A stretch of 14,217 nucleotides of DNA, from positions 1 to 14,217 of the forward strand of contig JAMDBC010000098.1 of assembly GCA_023484185.1 (NCBI GenBank). The letters run 5' to 3'. This DNA comes from Chloroflexota bacterium. Lineage in GTDB: Bacteria; Chloroflexota; Anaerolineae; Anaerolineales; Villigracilaceae. A model generated the notes under the pieces. That model had not been told where the DNA came from, ran no database searches, and was given only the letters and a program-made list of their open reading frames with translations. Positions 5,827-13,016 of this stretch are shown here, one piece after another. Position 1 is the stretch's first letter; the number at the start of each line of letters is the position of its first letter. Both the position numbers and the translations under genes were made by a program.

Positions 5827-6681
5827 TTGCGTCCTGTGCGATCTTCGCGGTTAACTTTTCAATATGGCCGTTCGTCTGCCTGCCCCTGCGCGTACGCGCG
5901 CCCTCCAAATTTTTTCATTCTGATTTGTGTCAGTCTGGTTACTTATGCCGCGCTGGCTCTGCCGTTGAGTCTGCGTCCGGCTGCACTGCCGCTTCAAGCG
6001 GGGGATGTCGCGCCGCGCACCTTGCAGGCTCCGTATGACCATGAATATGTCAGCCAGGTGCGGACGGATCAAGCGCGTCAAGCCGCGCAAAAAGCGGTCC
6101 AGCCTGTTTATACTTCTCCTGATCCGGCTATTGCCAGACAGCAAATTGATCGGCTTACTTCCACGCTTCAGTTCATCAGCCTGGTTCGGTCTGACGCAAC
6201 CACACTATTGGAACAAAAACGCACCGAACTCGCTTCGCTCAGTGACGTCAGCCTGAAGTCTGACAGCATCCAACAGATTTTGTCTGTGTCGGACGGACAG
6301 TGGAGTCTGCTGCAGCAGGAGTCCCTGCGTGTGCTGGAGCAGGTAATGCGGACATCCATCCGCCCGGATACGTTGGATGATGTCAAAGGCGGCATACCCT
6401 CACGCGTCAGCTTGACTCTGAGTGAGCAGGACGCCGCGTTGGTGACGGAGATGGTCAGCGCCTTCGTGATCGCCAACAGCCAATACAGCGCCGATCTAAC
6501 GGCGGCGGCTCAAAAGTCCGCGCGTGATGCGGTAAAGCCAGTCGTGCAGGCTTATAAGGCGGGCGAGACCATCGTGGCGGGCGGTGATGTTGTCACTATT
6601 ACTGAGATGGAAGCTTTGCAGGAGTTTGGCCTGATCCGACCCAGCCCACCGCTTGAAACCTATCTCGGATTGGCGCGTTGA
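5827..6681 (+). CDS. PgpH-type c-di-AMP phosphodiesterase, amino part: 7TMR-HDED extracellular domain
   Basis: This half carries one membrane anchor (FFILICVSLVTYAALALPL, about residues 28-46) and then a long extracytoplasmic domain starting AALPLQAGDVAPRTLQAPYDHEYVSQ (split by the usual GDVAPRTL motif). It is the HDED sensor domain found ahead of the seven-helix region in PgpH/YqfF proteins, which hydrolyse c-di-AMP. The 284-codon frame ends at a TGA exactly where the first helix of the 7TM region should begin, and the next frame supplies that helix. The open frame begins at a TTG (5827) with no near Shine-Dalgarno. An ATG at 5864 in another frame reads MAVRLPAPARTRAL before stopping, so the true start is uncertain and a second indel in the T-run near 5911 is possible. 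Confidence 0.8.
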   Translation: MRPVRSSRLTFQYGRSSACPCAYARPPNFFILICVSLVTYAALALPLSLRPAALPLQAGDVAPRTLQAPYDHEYVSQVRTDQARQAAQKAVQPVYTSPDPAIARQQIDRLTSTLQFISLVRSDATTLLEQKRTELASLSDVSLKSDSIQQILSVSDGQWSLLQQESLRVLEQVMRTSIRPDTLDDVKGGIPSRVSLTLSEQDAALVTEMVSAFVIANSQYSADLTAAAQKSARDAVKPVVQAYKAGETIVAGGDVVTITEMEALQEFGLIRPSPPLETYLGLAR

Positions 6682-7976
6682 CGCTTTTATCGATCACCTT
6701 TACGGGCTTGTATTTTTTTCGCCGTCAAAGCATTCCGTTTTTATATGAAATACGCAGCCTGCTGGTATTATCTTTTGTCTTCATCGTCTTTTTGCTCGGC
6801 GCGCGGCTGACCATTCCCGACCGCACGATTATTCCGTATCTCTATCCGTTACCGGCTGTTGGACTTTTGCTAACGACGCTCTTCGGTATGGAGACGGGTA
6901 TCATCATCTCACTTGTCATTTGTGTGTTGGCTCCTTATGGACTGCCGAATACTCTTGACCTGATGCCATATTATTTACTGGCCTCGCTGTGTGGTGTGCT
7001 GACACTTGGGCAGGCCAGCCGGTTCTGGGCCTTCTTCCGCGCCGGGCTGGCTATTGCTGGCGCAGGCATCGCCATGATCCTTGCCTACCGCCTGCCATCT
7101 GCTTCGCTGGATTGGATCGGCATTGCGACTCTGGTAGTTTCCTCCCTGTTCAATGGTCTTGCATCTGCGAGTCTGGCTCTTTTACTGCAATATCCTTTAG
7201 CCCAATTTTTGAGTCTGCCAACGCCGCTTCAATTGCTTGAAATTGCACGTCCCGATTTTCCGCTTTTGCAAATGTTTTTGCGTAGTGCGCCTGGCACGTA
7301 TCAGCATAGTTTGCAGGTTGCCAACCTCGCAGAGCAGGCCGCTGAAAAAATTGGCGCAGAGCCGCTTGTGACGCGCGTCGGCGCGCTCTTTCATGATATT
7401 GGCAAATCCGTCGATGCTTCGTTCTTTATTGAAAATCAAGCGCCCGGCAACTTGAATACTCATACTGACATCACGCCCGAAGAGGCCGCATCTGCCATCA
7501 TTCAACATGTATTGGATGGCGTGACGCTCGCACACAAGTATCGCCTGCCGCGCCGCATCGATGATTTTATTCTTGAACATCACGGCACAATGCTGACTCG
7601 TTATCAATACAATCAGGCGCTTGAAAAAGCGGGCGGCGACGCGCTCAAGGTGGACATTAATAAATTCCGTTACCCGGGCCCGCGCCCGCGTTCGCGTGAA
7701 ACGGCCCTGCTTATGCTGGCTGATGCGTCCGAAGCGCGTACTCGCGCCGAAAGCCCCGAAAATGAGGATGGCGTGCGGGCCATCGTGCGCTCCGTAATCG
7801 ATTGGTGTCAGAAGGAAGGCCAGCTGGATGACACGCAACTGACTTTGCGTGATCTCAACATCATCACTGAATCCTTTGTGACCACTTTGCGCGGCACGTA
7901 CCATCCACGCATCCAATACCCCGCTGCCGAGCCGCCTACCGAGCCTAAAACAACACCCATCAAAGAGAAGAAATGA
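6678..7976 (+). CDS. PgpH-type c-di-AMP phosphodiesterase, carboxy part: 7TM region and HD catalytic domain
   Basis: About seven hydrophobic helices occupy residues 2-175, followed by a cytosolic HD domain. Metal and catalytic residues of the 7TM-7TMR-HD family are all visible: H210 in TYQHS, H239-D240 in LFHDIGK, H277, H301-H302 in LEHHGT, and D349 in MLADASEA. The family cleaves c-di-AMP to pApA. B. subtilis PgpH is one chain of about 710 residues, and here the two frames sum to about 716, so the length is right for a split gene. The frame opens with TTG at 6678 that overlaps the previous TGA (TTGA), reached by a -1 shift. Adding one T at 6678-6679 would fuse them as GLAR-LTLLSIT. It could be a real indel, two coupled polypeptides or a sequence error. 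The stop overlaps the ybeY ATG by 4 bp. Confidence 0.88.
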   Translation: MTLLSITFTGLYFFRRQSIPFLYEIRSLLVLSFVFIVFLLGARLTIPDRTIIPYLYPLPAVGLLLTTLFGMETGIIISLVICVLAPYGLPNTLDLMPYYLLASLCGVLTLGQASRFWAFFRAGLAIAGAGIAMILAYRLPSASLDWIGIATLVVSSLFNGLASASLALLLQYPLAQFLSLPTPLQLLEIARPDFPLLQMFLRSAPGTYQHSLQVANLAEQAAEKIGAEPLVTRVGALFHDIGKSVDASFFIENQAPGNLNTHTDITPEEAASAIIQHVLDGVTLAHKYRLPRRIDDFILEHHGTMLTRYQYNQALEKAGGDALKVDINKFRYPGPRPRSRETALLMLADASEARTRAESPENEDGVRAIVRSVIDWCQKEGQLDDTQLTLRDLNIITESFVTTLRGTYHPRIQYPAAEPPTEPKTTPIKEKK

Positions 7977-8422
7977 TCAATATCGAATCATCCCTCGACC
8001 CATTGCCGGTCGCATCTGAATTGATCGAACGTGCAGCGAGTGCCGCGCTTGCTCACCAATCCGGCGACGGCGATATCACCATTGTTTTGACAGATGATGC
8101 ACAATTGCGTCAACTGAACCGTGATTATTTGAGAATTGATGAGCCGACCGACGTGCTATCCTTCCCCGCATCAGAAATAGACCCGGAAACGGGTGTGCGT
8201 TATCTGGGCGATATCCTGCTCTCGCTCCCGCGCGCCGAGTCGCAGGCGCGCGCCGCGCACCATCCGCTTCAAGCGGAAGCCCAATTGCTGGTCGTGCATG
8301 GCGTCCTGCATTTGCTCGGACACGATCATGCGACCGCCGAAAAGAAATCCAGGATGTGGCAGGCGCAGGCGGAGATCCTGCAATCGCTTGGGCTTGGAGA
8401 AATCCAAATCCGTGAGGAGTAA
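7973..8422 (+). CDS. ybeY: Endoribonuclease YbeY (rRNA maturation factor)
   Basis: YbeY is a zinc-dependent single-strand endoribonuclease involved in 16S rRNA 3' maturation and ribosome quality control. The 149-residue length fits. The zinc motif is VVHGVLHLLGHDH, with H109, H113 and H119 in the expected H-x3-H-x5-H spacing. The family LNRDYLRIDEPTDVLSFP segment covers about residues 48-65, and the YLGDILLS strand about 78-85. The ATG at 7973 overlaps the phosphodiesterase stop (ATGA), so translation is probably coupled. The order PgpH, YbeY, DgkA is a common conserved cluster in Gram-positive-type bacteria, which supports all three calls. Confidence 0.96.
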   Translation: MINIESSLDPLPVASELIERAASAALAHQSGDGDITIVLTDDAQLRQLNRDYLRIDEPTDVLSFPASEIDPETGVRYLGDILLSLPRAESQARAAHHPLQAEAQLLVVHGVLHLLGHDHATAEKKSRMWQAQAEILQSLGLGEIQIREE

Positions 8423-8425
8423 TAA

Positions 8426-8453
8426 CGGATTACGTGATACGTAATCCGCAAAT
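8426..8453. repeat. 7-bp-period array and palindrome between ybeY and dgkA
   Basis: Four heptamers starting cg lie at 8426, 8433, 8440 and 8447 (cggatta, cgtgata, cgtaatc, cgcaaat). The same bases form a perfect 10-bp inverted repeat (8426-8435 and 8439-8448) around a 3-nt loop. No T-run follows, so it is not a standard terminator. It sits where the dgkA ribosome binding site would be expected, and none is seen. Confidence 0.7.
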
Positions 8454-8462
8454 CAGAAAATA

Positions 8463-8849
8463 ATGCTTGACTTCATTTCTTCACGCCTGCGCTCTTTTAT
8501 CCACGCCTTTCATGGCTGGGCCTATGTCTTGCAAACCCAGCAGAACGCCTGGATCCACGCCGTTGTCGCGACCATCGTGTTCATCGTCGGCTTGTGGATT
8601 GGACTTCCGCCGCGCGATTGGGCTGTCATCATTCTTGCCATCACAATGGTCTTCGCGGCAGAGTTCATTAATACCGCCATCGAAGCGGTCGTAGACCTGG
8701 CCAGCCCAACGCATCATCCGCTTGCCAAAGTTGGCAAGGATGTCGGCGCGGCCGCGGTACTGGTCGCAGCAATGGCAGCAGTGTTGATCGGTTTGCTGGT
8801 CTTAGGCCCGCCATTGTGGGAAAAGTTAAGGATAATTTTTCACCACTAA
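8463..8849 (+). CDS. dgkA: Diacylglycerol kinase family protein, probably undecaprenol kinase
   Basis: This is a small inner-membrane kinase. The Gram-positive branch phosphorylates undecaprenol for cell-wall carrier recycling rather than diacylglycerol, and that is the likelier role here by context. The 128-residue protein has three helices: about 31-50, 53-72 and 96-116. The signature EFINTAIEAVVDL (E67 to L79) and AKVGKDVGAAAVL (88-100) contain the conserved acidic and asparagine residues for ATP-Mg binding. The amino end (RLRSFIHAFHGWAYVLQTQQNAWIH) matches family members in its short cytosolic helix. The final residues FHH and the TAA stop are part of an interspersed repeat that begins at 8837. 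No Shine-Dalgarno precedes the ATG, which follows the repeat at 8426-8453. Confidence 0.92.
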   Translation: MLDFISSRLRSFIHAFHGWAYVLQTQQNAWIHAVVATIVFIVGLWIGLPPRDWAVIILAITMVFAAEFINTAIEAVVDLASPTHHPLAKVGKDVGAAAVLVAAMAAVLIGLLVLGPPLWEKLRIIFHH

Positions 8850-8954
8850 GGCACTAAGTCCACGAAGATTCTCTTTGTGTTCACGAAGAAAGAAACTTTG
8901 CCTGCACTGAGCCGCAGGCACACGTGTGTGCCTTGTGTCTCTGTGGTGAGAAAA
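8837..8954. repeat. Interspersed repeat filling the dgkA to endonuclease-like gene gap
   Basis: The ends are inverted: caccac (8841-8846) against gtggtg (8943-8948), with tttt and aaaa outside. Inside are direct copies of cacgaaga (8861-8868, 8882-8889), a copy pair ctttgtgt / ccttgtgt, a gcctgc-gcaggc hairpin (8900-8919) and a ggcacac-gtgtgcc hairpin (8917-8932). The left end overlaps the last codons and stop of dgkA. Confidence 0.65.
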
Positions 8955-8964
8955 GGAGAAAATT

Positions 8965-9819
8965 ATGACTTTATCGTTTCGCTTTGGCACGGTAGGTTCC
9001 CCGATAGGTACACCGAAGAAACCGGGCGGCTCGGTTGGTGCGATTGCATTTAGTAGATCCATCGGCCTGCAGGCCTTCGAGCTGGGTTGGGTGCAGTCGG
9101 TAAGAGTCTCCGAAGAGACTTGTGCGCTGATAAAATCCACCGCTGGTGGGCAGGATGTTTCGCTCAGCGTCCATGCGCCATACTTTATCAATTTGAATGC
9201 GACAGCTGAAGAGTGGCCCAAGTCGCGCAAGCGCTTGATGGACGCGGCGCACTATGGAAATCTGGCGGGGGCGACGGATGTTATTTTTCATCCCGGCTCG
9301 TACTTTGAGCGCCCACCCGAAGAAGTCTTGCAGGTCGCAATCCCGCGTTTGAAAGGTTGCGTCGACGAACTCCGCAAAGCAGGCAACCCCGTCACTATCC
9401 GCCCGGAGACGATGGGAAAGTCTGCCATGCTTGGATCGTTTGAAGACGCGCTCGAAATGTCGAAGCAGGTCGAAGGCATCCAACCCTGCCTTGACTTTGC
9501 CCACCTGCACGCGCGTCCCGGCGATGGGACGATGAATACTTACGATGAATGGAGTGTGCTGTTAACTGCTTATCAAAAAGCTCTTGGCAAACCTGCGCTC
9601 AAACATTTGCACATCCATCTTTCAGGAATCGAATATGGTCCGAAAGGCGAGAAGAATCATTTGAAGCTGGAAGACGCCGACCTGGATTTGAAGGCATTGT
9701 TCCACGCATTACACGATGCCGGTTGTGCCGGAAGGATTCTGTGCGAGAGTCCCATCATGGAAGAGGACGCGTTGAATATGAAGAAGGCCTGGATGAAGGT
9801 GAGCGGAGAGAAGGAATAA
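8965..9819 (+). CDS. Endonuclease IV-like TIM-barrel protein (AP endonuclease family 2)
   Basis: This 284-residue cytosolic protein has the zinc-ligand pattern of endonuclease IV, which cuts DNA at abasic sites: H70 (VHAPYF), H109 (FHPGSY), E148 (RPETMGK), D177 and H180 (CLDFAHLHAR), H218 (HIHLSG), H232 (KNHLKL) and E261 (LCESP). The aspartate that in E. coli Nfo sits two residues before the last histidine is replaced by lysine (K230). Archaeal-type and distant members also vary here, so it may be a repair nuclease or a related sugar-phosphate isomerase-type barrel. The start follows a strong aaggag (8953-8958) with a 6-bp spacer, lying at the very end of the repeat that precedes it. The gene is convergent with the HD-GYP gene, and the 68-bp gap between them shows only a weak hairpin. 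Confidence 0.82.
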   Translation: MTLSFRFGTVGSPIGTPKKPGGSVGAIAFSRSIGLQAFELGWVQSVRVSEETCALIKSTAGGQDVSLSVHAPYFINLNATAEEWPKSRKRLMDAAHYGNLAGATDVIFHPGSYFERPPEEVLQVAIPRLKGCVDELRKAGNPVTIRPETMGKSAMLGSFEDALEMSKQVEGIQPCLDFAHLHARPGDGTMNTYDEWSVLLTAYQKALGKPALKHLHIHLSGIEYGPKGEKNHLKLEDADLDLKALFHALHDAGCAGRILCESPIMEEDALNMKKAWMKVSGEKE

Positions 9820-9887
9820 AAAGAGTGCGGCACGCTACGCAGTCCCCACCGCCTGTCCTTGGCGTTCTTCCAAGTGTCCACGCCTTG

Positions 9888-11792
9888 TTAGCCAGTGTTC
9901 TTTTCATCTTCATTCATCATGTTCAGAAATGATTCCACTGCCTTTGGGTCGAAGTGTATTCCAGAGAGTGATTTGATATGTTCGATCACTTTTTCCTTTG
10001 GCCAACCTTGACGATATGGGCGATCAGAGAGGAGGGCGTCCCATACATCTATTATCGCAAAGAGACGCGCTGCCAGTGGAATTTGCTCGCCTTTCAGCCC
10101 GCGTGGATAACCGCTTCCATCCCATTTTTCATGGTGACAGTATGGAATGTCCAGCGCGGGGCGTAAGTATGCAATCGGCGAGAGTAATTCAAAGGCAAAG
10201 GTGGGATGCTTACGCATGACAACCCATTCTTCGTCTGTCAGTTTATCTGGTTTGAGCAAAATGTTGTCAGGCACGCCCATCTTTCCAATATCATGCAAGA
10301 GCGCACCGCGCCGCACGTGTACCAACTCTTCTTCGGTAATTCCCGCCGCGCGTGCAAGTTTCAATGTCATTTCCGTAACGCGCTGTGTGTGACCTTCGGT
10401 TTCCTTGTCGCGCAAATCCAGCGCATGTGACCAGCCTTCAATAGTGGAATCATAAGCATTGAATAATTCTGTGTTGGAGTGTTGCAAATCGGTGAAGAGA
10501 CTGGCGCTATCCACAGCAATCGCAGTTTGTCCAGCCAGAACTTCAAGAAAATCCAGCCAATCTTGATTGGGAATAAATGGTGTGCGATGAAAGACTTCCA
10601 GAACGCCCTTCACTTGACCTTTGGCAATAAGCGGCGCGCTAAAATAAGTGACAAATCCTTCATCAGCAATAAGCGGCGCACGGATAAATTCAGCAGTGTT
10701 CTCGAGTAAATTGGGAATGCTCACCGTTTTGCGTTCCAACGCGGCACGTCCGCCATGCCCCTCACCCAAACGCAGGCGCGAACGTTCAATCGCTTTATTA
10801 CGAAAGCCAATTCCAGCGGCGAACTCTAAGATTTGAGTATGTGGATTAAAAAGCAAGACAGCAGCGGCATCCACATTTAATTCAGTCTTAGTTTGTTCAA
10901 GTACAACGTGCAAAGTCAGATTCAAGTCTAGACTGCCTGCGATGGCTTGGTCAATTTTTTGCAGTGCCTGAATGTTTTGCAGGCGGCGGATAGTTTCCAA
11001 CTCCGCGCGCTTGCGCTCGGTGATGTCTTGCGTCGTGTTGAGTATGTATTTCTGATCGCCGATATTCAGAAAATCCACATTCACAGAAAAAATGCGCTCT
11101 TCATCCGATTTCGTGTGTAAAGTCAATTCCTGATTGCGCGCTGAACCGTGTTCTTTTAGCGCAGCGAGGATGCGTGCTCGACCCTCTTCATCTGGATTGA
11201 TGCCCAGTTCTAGCGAGGTCCTGCCTATGACTTCCTGCTTGGTATATCCAAACGCTCTCTCAAATGCCTCATTGACATTTGTAATGACGCCATCGGGCAG
11301 TCTCGAAAGCGAAGCGGTAAAAGCAGACTTTTCGAAAAGGGTGAAAAACATCTGTTTGCTCTCCTGCAACGCGTTCTCCGCCTGTTTGCGTTCGGTAATG
11401 TCCCGCAGAATGACAGAAAAATAAGTCTGCACACTAGTGGATAGTTTCGCAATGCTCGCCTCGGCGGGAAATATCGTCCCATCCTTGCGCTGTCCGTATA
11501 TTTCGCGTCGTTCTCCCATTTGCCGCGTGACCTCCAGTGCTGTTGCAAAACGGCGGACATGGGCGCGGTGGATTTCAGATAGTGTTGGTGGCAGAAGAAC
11601 TTCGAGCGGTTGACCGATGACTTCGGATGCGTTGTACCCAAAGATTCGTTTTGCCCCCTGATTGAAGAGAATGATGTTTTGGTCTTTGTCTGTCGCGATG
11701 ATAGCGTCATGGGAGATATTGAGAATGATTGAGAAAAGGGCTTCGTTCTCTTCCTTCGCTTTGGTGTGCAGTTGATTAGTATGCTTTGGCAT
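9888..11792 (-). CDS. PAS-PAS-GAF-HD-GYP signalling protein, probable c-di-GMP phosphodiesterase
   Basis: The 634-residue protein is soluble, with no membrane segment. PAS 1 spans about 15-135 (FNQGAKRIFGYNASEVIG, ending ILRDITERK) and PAS 2 about 145-262 (FERAFGYTKQEVIG, ending TQDITERKRAE). A helical linker follows, then a GAF domain at about 285-435 (FSAPLIAKGQVKGVLEVFH) and an HD-GYP domain at about 450-625. The catalytic set is intact: H468, H500-D501 (LLHDIGKMGVPD), HHEKWDGSGYPRGLKG at 553-568 with the GYP triad, and DVWDALLSDRPYR at 582-594. HD-GYP proteins hydrolyse c-di-GMP to GMP or pGpG; the PAS and GAF ligands cannot be predicted. Gagagg lies about 10 bp before the ATG. A long leader with its own promoter makes it a separate transcription unit. 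Confidence 0.93.
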   Translation of the reverse strand: MPKHTNQLHTKAKEENEALFSIILNISHDAIIATDKDQNIILFNQGAKRIFGYNASEVIGQPLEVLLPPTLSEIHRAHVRRFATALEVTRQMGERREIYGQRKDGTIFPAEASIAKLSTSVQTYFSVILRDITERKQAENALQESKQMFFTLFEKSAFTASLSRLPDGVITNVNEAFERAFGYTKQEVIGRTSLELGINPDEEGRARILAALKEHGSARNQELTLHTKSDEERIFSVNVDFLNIGDQKYILNTTQDITERKRAELETIRRLQNIQALQKIDQAIAGSLDLNLTLHVVLEQTKTELNVDAAAVLLFNPHTQILEFAAGIGFRNKAIERSRLRLGEGHGGRAALERKTVSIPNLLENTAEFIRAPLIADEGFVTYFSAPLIAKGQVKGVLEVFHRTPFIPNQDWLDFLEVLAGQTAIAVDSASLFTDLQHSNTELFNAYDSTIEGWSHALDLRDKETEGHTQRVTEMTLKLARAAGITEEELVHVRRGALLHDIGKMGVPDNILLKPDKLTDEEWVVMRKHPTFAFELLSPIAYLRPALDIPYCHHEKWDGSGYPRGLKGEQIPLAARLFAIIDVWDALLSDRPYRQGWPKEKVIEHIKSLSGIHFDPKAVESFLNMMNEDEKNTG

Positions 11793-11812
11793 AGTGACGT
11801 TTCCTCTCGGTT

Positions 11813-11853
11813 CCGCTTATCTACCACTGTTGGCTTTATACATACATAAGCGG
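11813..11853 (-). promoter_or_regulatory. Inverted repeat in the leader of the HD-GYP gene
   Basis: ccgcttat (11813-11820) and ataagcgg (11846-11853) are perfect reverse complements with a 25-nt loop, ending about 20 bp before the ATG at 11792. It could be an operator or an RNA hairpin near the ribosome binding site. No known c-di-GMP riboswitch core was recognised. Confidence 0.35.
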
Positions 11854-11909
11854 GCTAACGAGCTTTTTTGGCTTATTTGACGGCGAAACGATCATGTTCG
11901 AATAAATAA

Positions 11910-11926
11910 ATTATAGCACCCGTCAA
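11910..11926 (-). promoter_or_regulatory. Extended -10 promoter for the HD-GYP gene
   Basis: On the minus strand TGCTATAAT (11918-11910) is a full extended -10. A TTGACG at 11926-11921 lies only 5 bp upstream of it, too close to act as its -35. Transcription would start near 11903, giving a leader of about 110 nt. Confidence 0.5.
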
Positions 11927-11986
11927 CTCTTATGCGGCTTGGACTCAACTTGAATCTGGATAGCCAAATATACCAAACACATCAGG

Positions 11987-12970
11987 CTAGGAATGTCCGA
12001 GCACCGGGTGCGGTTTGTAGGGTTCTTCGAGGCGCTTGATTTCCTCCTCGGTCAGTTTGATGTCGAGCGCGGCGATGGATTGATCGAGATGTTCCATTTT
12101 TGTGGAACCGACAATGGGGGCCGTGATGTGGGATTTGCTCAGCACCCACGTCAGAGCAATTTGAGAAGCGGTGATGCCGCGTGCCTTGGCAATTTCAGCG
12201 GCCCGTTCGGCGACGACAAAATCTTCTTCGCGGAAATAAAGCTGATCCGCAAACGGATCGGTCTGTGAACGGACAGTCTCGCCGCCGCCACCATGTTTGC
12301 GGTTGCCCGCGAAAAATCCGCGTGCCATCGGGCTCCACGGAATCAGCCCGATGTTTTGATCCACGCACAGCGGAATCATCTCGCGCTCTTCTTCGCGATA
12401 AACAAGGTTGTAGTGATCCTGCATCGAGACAAATTTAGTCCAGCCGTGCAATTCAGAGACGTGCAGTGCCTTCATGAATTGCCATGCAAACATGGATGAT
12501 GCGCCAATATAACGTGCCTTGCCCGATTTGACCAGGTCGTGCAAAGCTTCCATGGTTTCTTCGATGCTTGTCGAATAATCCCAGCGATGGATCTGATACA
12601 AATCAACGTAATCCATCTTGAGGCGCTTCAACGATTTATCGATTGAGTCCATGATGTGCTTGCGCGAGAGTCCGCGATCGTTCGGATCGTCGCTCATTTG
12701 CTGGAAAACCTTTGTGGCGATGACGACATTTTCGCGTTTGACGCCAATTGTTTTTAGCGTATTACCAAGCACTTCTTCACTCGCGCCGAGCGAATATACG
12801 TCGGCAGTATCGAAAAAGTTAATGCCCGCATCCAGCGCGCGTTTGACGAATGGCCTGGCTTCTTCCTCTTCCAAAACCCATTCGCGCCATTTCTTTGAGC
12901 CATAACTCATCATGCCAAGGCACAAGCGTGAGACTTTTAAACCGGTTTTTCCAAGATTGATGTATTGCAT
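11987..12970 (-). CDS. Aldo/keto reductase
   Basis: This is a 327-residue NADPH-dependent (beta/alpha)8-barrel oxidoreductase. The catalytic tetrad is visible: D54 and Y59 (FDTADVYSLG), K87 (IATKVF) and H128 (YQIHRWD). Cofactor-binding segments are IGASSMFAWQF, the IPWSPMARGFFAG loop and the IVGSTKMEHLDQSIAAL end, all standard. The style (WSPMARGFFAGN, PHPVLGHS end) matches the branch that includes YajO and IolS-type proteins; the substrate cannot be told. The ATG at 12970 has a strong aaaggag at about 8 bp. The gene lies directly downstream of the RAYT unit on the same strand, and its upstream DNA contains the diverged copy of the helicase 3' end, so its promoter may have been changed by that insertion. 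Confidence 0.93.
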   Translation of the reverse strand: MQYINLGKTGLKVSRLCLGMMSYGSKKWREWVLEEEEARPFVKRALDAGINFFDTADVYSLGASEEVLGNTLKTIGVKRENVVIATKVFQQMSDDPNDRGLSRKHIMDSIDKSLKRLKMDYVDLYQIHRWDYSTSIEETMEALHDLVKSGKARYIGASSMFAWQFMKALHVSELHGWTKFVSMQDHYNLVYREEEREMIPLCVDQNIGLIPWSPMARGFFAGNRKHGGGGETVRSQTDPFADQLYFREEDFVVAERAAEIAKARGITASQIALTWVLSKSHITAPIVGSTKMEHLDQSIAALDIKLTEEEIKRLEEPYKPHPVLGHS

Positions 12971-12988
12971 TGTTTGCTCCTTTCGAAA

Positions 12989-13016
12989 CTAAATCACCTT
13001 TAAATTTGTCTGACTT
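12989..13016. repeat. Diverged copy of the helicase gene 3' end
   Basis: This 28-bp stretch matches 13636-13663 at 23 of 28 positions in the same orientation. On the minus strand it reads SQTNLKVI-stop, against SLANLKVI-stop for the true helicase end. Two of the differences are synonymous (valine and isoleucine codons). The two copies flank the RAYT unit. Confidence 0.6.

Noticed and set aside
7197..7916. Long minus-strand open frame of 239 codons
   Set aside because: It lies opposite the HD domain of the phosphodiesterase, whose motifs are intact; the minus-strand translation resembles no family.
8971..9510. Minus-strand frame of 179 codons
   Set aside because: It is opposite the endonuclease IV-like gene, whose zinc ligands are all in the plus-strand frame.
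9850..9873. Hairpins in the gap between the two convergent genes (cgcc-ggcg and ttgg-ccaa)
   Set aside because: The stems are only 4 bp, mutually exclusive and without a T-run, so neither a terminator nor a REP copy can be supported.
11225..11827. Minus-strand frame of 200 codons starting upstream of the HD-GYP gene
   Set aside because: It is a frame-shifted reading of the PAS domains; the PAS-containing frame is clearly the real one.
11921..11926. TTGACG as a -35 box for the HD-GYP promoter
   Set aside because: It lies only 5 bp from the TATAAT, far from the usual 16-18 bp spacing.
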